Source: Verrucomicrobiota bacterium
Lineage (GTDB): Bacteria; Verrucomicrobiota; Verrucomicrobiia; Chthoniobacterales; UBA10450
Length of the DNA: 7,268 bases
Assembly (NCBI GenBank): GCA_003219335.1
Contig: QHOF01000039.1
Coordinates: 1 to 7,268 of the forward strand
Direction of reading: 5' to 3'
Below, piece after piece: positions 4,830 to 7,268 of the stretch. Under the pieces are notes generated by a model, which saw only the letters and a list, made by a program, of their open reading frames with translations, was not told the DNA's origin and did not search any database. Within the stretch, counting starts at the first letter, position 1. Each line of letters opens with the position of its first letter. The position numbers and the translations under genes were made by a program.

Positions 4830-6632
4830 CTATCTTTTTTTCTTCCGCGGCGGATTCATCCCCGCAGGAATGGGTTTGGCCGGTGGCTTTGACGTCTTAG
4901 CAGGGGCGCCCCGACCACGACCGCCAGCTGCGCCGCCTGAAGGGACGCTGGTAATCCCGGAAGGCCGAAGGGCCAGCAACTCCCGTTGCAGGTTGTAAAT
5001 ATCATTGGGATCGTAGTCGCGGTGCCACCACTTCTGTGCGTTGCCGCAGGGGCTAAGGGAGAGGGGATTCACGTTGGTCGCCGCCTGCAATGCAGCACGG
5101 AACTGGTAGTGATCCACCAGGCGGATCGCTTCCACCGCAAATGCTGACGCCACCTTCGGATCGTAAATAGCCAACAGATTGTCGCCGTTCTGTTGTTCTC
5201 CGCCTTCGGCGAGGTTCGACGAGCCAGTAAAAACCACGGGATTGGCGTCATTGAAATCAATGACAATAAATTTGTCGTGGATGACCTGGCCCGGTCCTCC
5301 GCGCCACTCCTGGTCGAACGGCGGAGGCACGTGTTTGTCCAGGGCTGCGAATGGCACCAGGACACCGGGCTGCCCGGGTTTGTACACGGTGAATCCAGCC
5401 TCTGACTGCGTCATGCCGTAGGAAAATACTTTGCCGCCGAGGTGCAAATTCTGCAGCGTTTGCAGGACAGGCCCGCTGCCGCCCAATTCCATCACGGCAA
5501 ACAATACGGAAGAGTTGGCTTTATTCAGCGCATTCTGCACTAGGTCGAGCGACACAGAGGCGTTCTTGTGAGGAGCGAAGCTCACCGAGAATTTTGGAAT
5601 ATTGGGCTGGTTGGGAAAATCGAACCACTTGGCGGCCAGAGGCGAACCCGAAAAGCTGCTCATTTCGATGAAAGCTTCCTCGAAAACCTGCTCGTAAAGA
5701 CCGGCAACCTGCGAGTCGGTGAACAGCATCACGTTATTGGCCTGTACATAGAGACCGCGCACGGAGAAGTTGGCAGAACCGGTAAGCACCTTTGTCGGCA
5801 CACCATTTCTCTTCTGAATGATGACCTTGTCGTGCGCGAAACGTTGGAAGTGTCCCTGCTTCACGTTGGACAGGCCGGCGGAATTCACCAAGCGGGTATG
5901 GGCCTGTACTTCGAGTGCCGTGCCAGTGTGCAACGACGCATTGTCGAGGAAGGCGCGCAGGCGAGGTCCCAGCGCTTCCAGCATCTTGATTATGTCAGGT
6001 TCATCGAGATCATAGGCGAATAGGTCCACTGTTAGGGAAGGGTCTTTCACGCACTCCTGGAGTAGGCCAAAGATCATGGTGCGCGCGTGGTAGCCGAGCC
6101 ACTCGTACTGGGCTTGGAAGGGCATGGTGTCGTAATCGAGAGTTTTGGGCTCCTGTCGGATGTCCTTGTTGTTGAACTTGGCGGCATAGGCCTGGGAAGT
6201 CAGGTATCCGCGAGTGAATCCAAACTCAAAATTGCCGTTTTGCTGCGGAGCGAGTTGTACGGTCGCCTCATCCGACGGTCCATCGACCAACGTCGAGCCC
6301 TGGCAGTAGCGCGCGGTGACCTTGTAGCGATAAGTGTGTGGAACCGTCCCTCCCGGAACCATGTCAGGCGGAAAGTCTAACCAGTGAAACTTCTGGAAGG
6401 GAGCGGCCTGCGAAGAGGTCCACACACGTTGCTCCGGAGTCGTGTTAGTCGTCATCTTTGTACTGAAGTTAAGCCGGTTGAAAAGGTAATAGGGCTGGCC
6501 TGTGGGTGGCGTGCATTGGATAGCAAAGCCGGCCAAGTCATTGCTATTTAACTGCTGCGGATCCAGACTGAAAGCGAGAAGAACCGCGCCGTCACCTGGA
6601 TAAGGGGTGAGCGTAAGGGGCTTCGAGGCCAT
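4830..6632 (-). CDS. Phospholipase D-superfamily protein with fibronectin-like N-terminus, 600 residues
   Basis: This is a predicted phosphodiesterase of the phospholipase D superfamily, which cleaves phosphodiester bonds in lipids or nucleic acids through paired HKD motifs. Residues about 5-127 look like a fibronectin type III-like beta domain, ending TYRYKVTARYCQGSTLVDGPS. The first catalytic half has HDK at 267-269 followed by GSANFS (285-290); it lacks the Asp of full HxKxxxxD. The second half has HDKFIVID at 452-459 with the full motif, followed by GSSN (470-473). Halves of this kind are typical of the PLDc_2 type. The last 35 or so residues are low-complexity, Gly/Pro/Lys-rich and end PPRKKKR, a basic tail that could bind nucleic acid or a membrane. 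There is no signal peptide. No clear Shine-Dalgarno precedes ATG 6632, so the start is less certain. It follows a LysR N-terminal fragment by 101 bp. Substrate is unknown. Confidence 0.92.
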   Translation of the reverse strand: MASKPLTLTPYPGDGAVLLAFSLDPQQLNSNDLAGFAIQCTPPTGQPYYLFNRLNFSTKMTTNTTPEQRVWTSSQAAPFQKFHWLDFPPDMVPGGTVPHTYRYKVTARYCQGSTLVDGPSDEATVQLAPQQNGNFEFGFTRGYLTSQAYAAKFNNKDIRQEPKTLDYDTMPFQAQYEWLGYHARTMIFGLLQECVKDPSLTVDLFAYDLDEPDIIKMLEALGPRLRAFLDNASLHTGTALEVQAHTRLVNSAGLSNVKQGHFQRFAHDKVIIQKRNGVPTKVLTGSANFSVRGLYVQANNVMLFTDSQVAGLYEQVFEEAFIEMSSFSGSPLAAKWFDFPNQPNIPKFSVSFAPHKNASVSLDLVQNALNKANSSVLFAVMELGGSGPVLQTLQNLHLGGKVFSYGMTQSEAGFTVYKPGQPGVLVPFAALDKHVPPPFDQEWRGGPGQVIHDKFIVIDFNDANPVVFTGSSNLAEGGEQQNGDNLLAIYDPKVASAFAVEAIRLVDHYQFRAALQAATNVNPLSLSPCGNAQKWWHRDYDPNDIYNLQRELLALRPSGITSVPSGGAAGGRGRGAPAKTSKPPAKPIPAGMNPPRKKKR

Positions 6633-6733
6633 AAAACGAACACAGCGGAAATTCTTTAAATGCGTTCACAGAACCCATGTTACCGTGGTCATAACCTGCT
6701 TGTTGGTTCCCCGTCCAAAATTTTTTTCTAATC

Positions 6734-6913
6734 TTATGCCATAGCTATTTGGCTATTGCTGTTTCTGGAGAAGAGTCTGATTTTGTAATCCTCTTCCAAA
6801 ACTTTGAGCTGCTTTGACAGCGACGGTTGGCTGATGTGCATCACCTGCGCTGCTTTGGTAATATTCCCGTGTTTGGCTACCGTGGCCAGAGCGGTAAATT
6901 GTCTAAAGGTCAT
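6734..6913 (-). pseudogene. LysR-family regulator, N-terminal DNA-binding fragment
   Basis: A 59-codon frame encodes the winged helix-turn-helix of a LysR-type regulator: MTFRQFTALATVAKHGNITK at 1-20, then AAQVMHISQPSLSKQLKVLE and DYKIRLFSRN, closely matching the family's usual start. It breaks off with NSNSQIAMA and a TAA at 6736-6734, where an intact regulator of about 300 residues would continue. The start at ATG 6913 is supported by GGGAG at 6925-6921, 7 nt upstream. A second ATG at 6920 is out of frame. It is on the same strand as the two C-terminal fragments and may be the other end of the same ancestral gene. A short HTH peptide could still be made, and a dominant-negative or DNA-binding micro-protein role cannot be excluded, but decay is more likely. 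Confidence 0.85.
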
Positions 6914-7268
6914 TGTTCATCTCCCAAATTTGACTCGCCCGAGGAGTTGAACCTGGTGTGCGGAAGTGTGGGAGCAAGGGTTGTACCAATGCTCTTGAGG
7001 TGCAGTAGACGAGTGAGACGCTATGAATTTACGATGGTTTTTTCGCCGGGATCTTAGACCAAGAAGAAAGAACCGTCAACGAAATTCGCGGGACACGTAA
7101 ACATCGTTACCGCCGGCGTTGCTATCTCCGCGGTGTTTTAGCAGTCGGTGTATTGGAATAGAGGAATTCCGCAAAGGTTGCGGTTGCGCCGACGGTGCGA
7201 TCTGGGCGAAGTTTGGCGCAGCCGGCACCAACGCGACACTCTATCCTAAACTCATCTCCCCCTTTGCG
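6914..7268. other. 355-bp terminal stretch without a supported gene
   Basis: This is upstream of the LysR fragment and would once have held its promoter and perhaps a divergent target gene. I find no good -35/-10 pair and no open frame I recognise. On the plus strand a frame open from about 7101 to the window end reads GCGCADGAIWAKFGAAGTNA near its middle, without a plausible start or ribosome-binding site. It could be the beginning of a decayed or partial gene continuing beyond the window. Confidence 0.4.

Noticed and set aside
5568..6023. 151-codon plus-strand open frame inside the PLD-like gene
   Set aside because: It is antisense to conserved PLD motifs, so it is a shadow of that gene.
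1..7268. CRISPR array, tRNA or rRNA genes
   Set aside because: No regularly spaced repeats, no cloverleaf-like segment and no conserved rRNA segments were seen on reading both strands.

Overview
The window looks like an accessory, recombination-worn stretch of a Gram-negative-type bacterial chromosome with moderate GC content. The phylum cannot be fixed from this sequence. An IS110 element, a type I restriction-modification remnant and LysR regulator fragments lie together, as is common in genomic islands. Two large genes appear intact, both on the minus strand; almost everything else recognisable is partial.

Left part (1-1010): the leader and 5' two-thirds of an IS110-family transposase gene. 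It carries a Glu-to-Gln change at a catalytic position and ends abruptly near base 820. There it runs into the degraded 3' end of an hsdM-type DNA methyltransferase gene, which has a frameshift and an in-frame stop. Both are dead relics.

Middle-left (1011-1958): no large gene. It holds two palindrome-rich patches sharing a GAAAA(A)GGGG-type motif (about 1129-1220 and 1898-1931). Between them lies a small putative lipoprotein gene (1552-1758) with a perfect extended -10 promoter and hairpins downstream.

Right part (1959-6913, minus strand): in order of transcription, a LysR-family N-terminal helix-turn-helix fragment; a 600-residue phospholipase D-superfamily protein with a fibronectin-like N-terminus and two HKD motifs; a LysR C-terminal fragment (copy B); a 642-residue fusion of a papain-like cysteine peptidase with an alpha/beta hydrolase; and a longer LysR C-terminal fragment with a frameshift (copy A). 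The two large genes therefore sit inside the broken-up remains of one or more lysR genes, all pointing the same way. A roughly 208-bp direct repeat of the lysR 3' end flanks the peptidase-hydrolase gene. This suggests that cargo entered a lysR locus, with duplication of the lysR tail.

The two cargo proteins carry three predicted hydrolytic activities: peptidase, esterase or lipase-like hydrolase, and phosphodiesterase. Neither has an obvious signal peptide or membrane segment. They may form a functional pair (effector, toxin or defence), but that is inference from adjacency. The last 355 bases contain no gene I can support.
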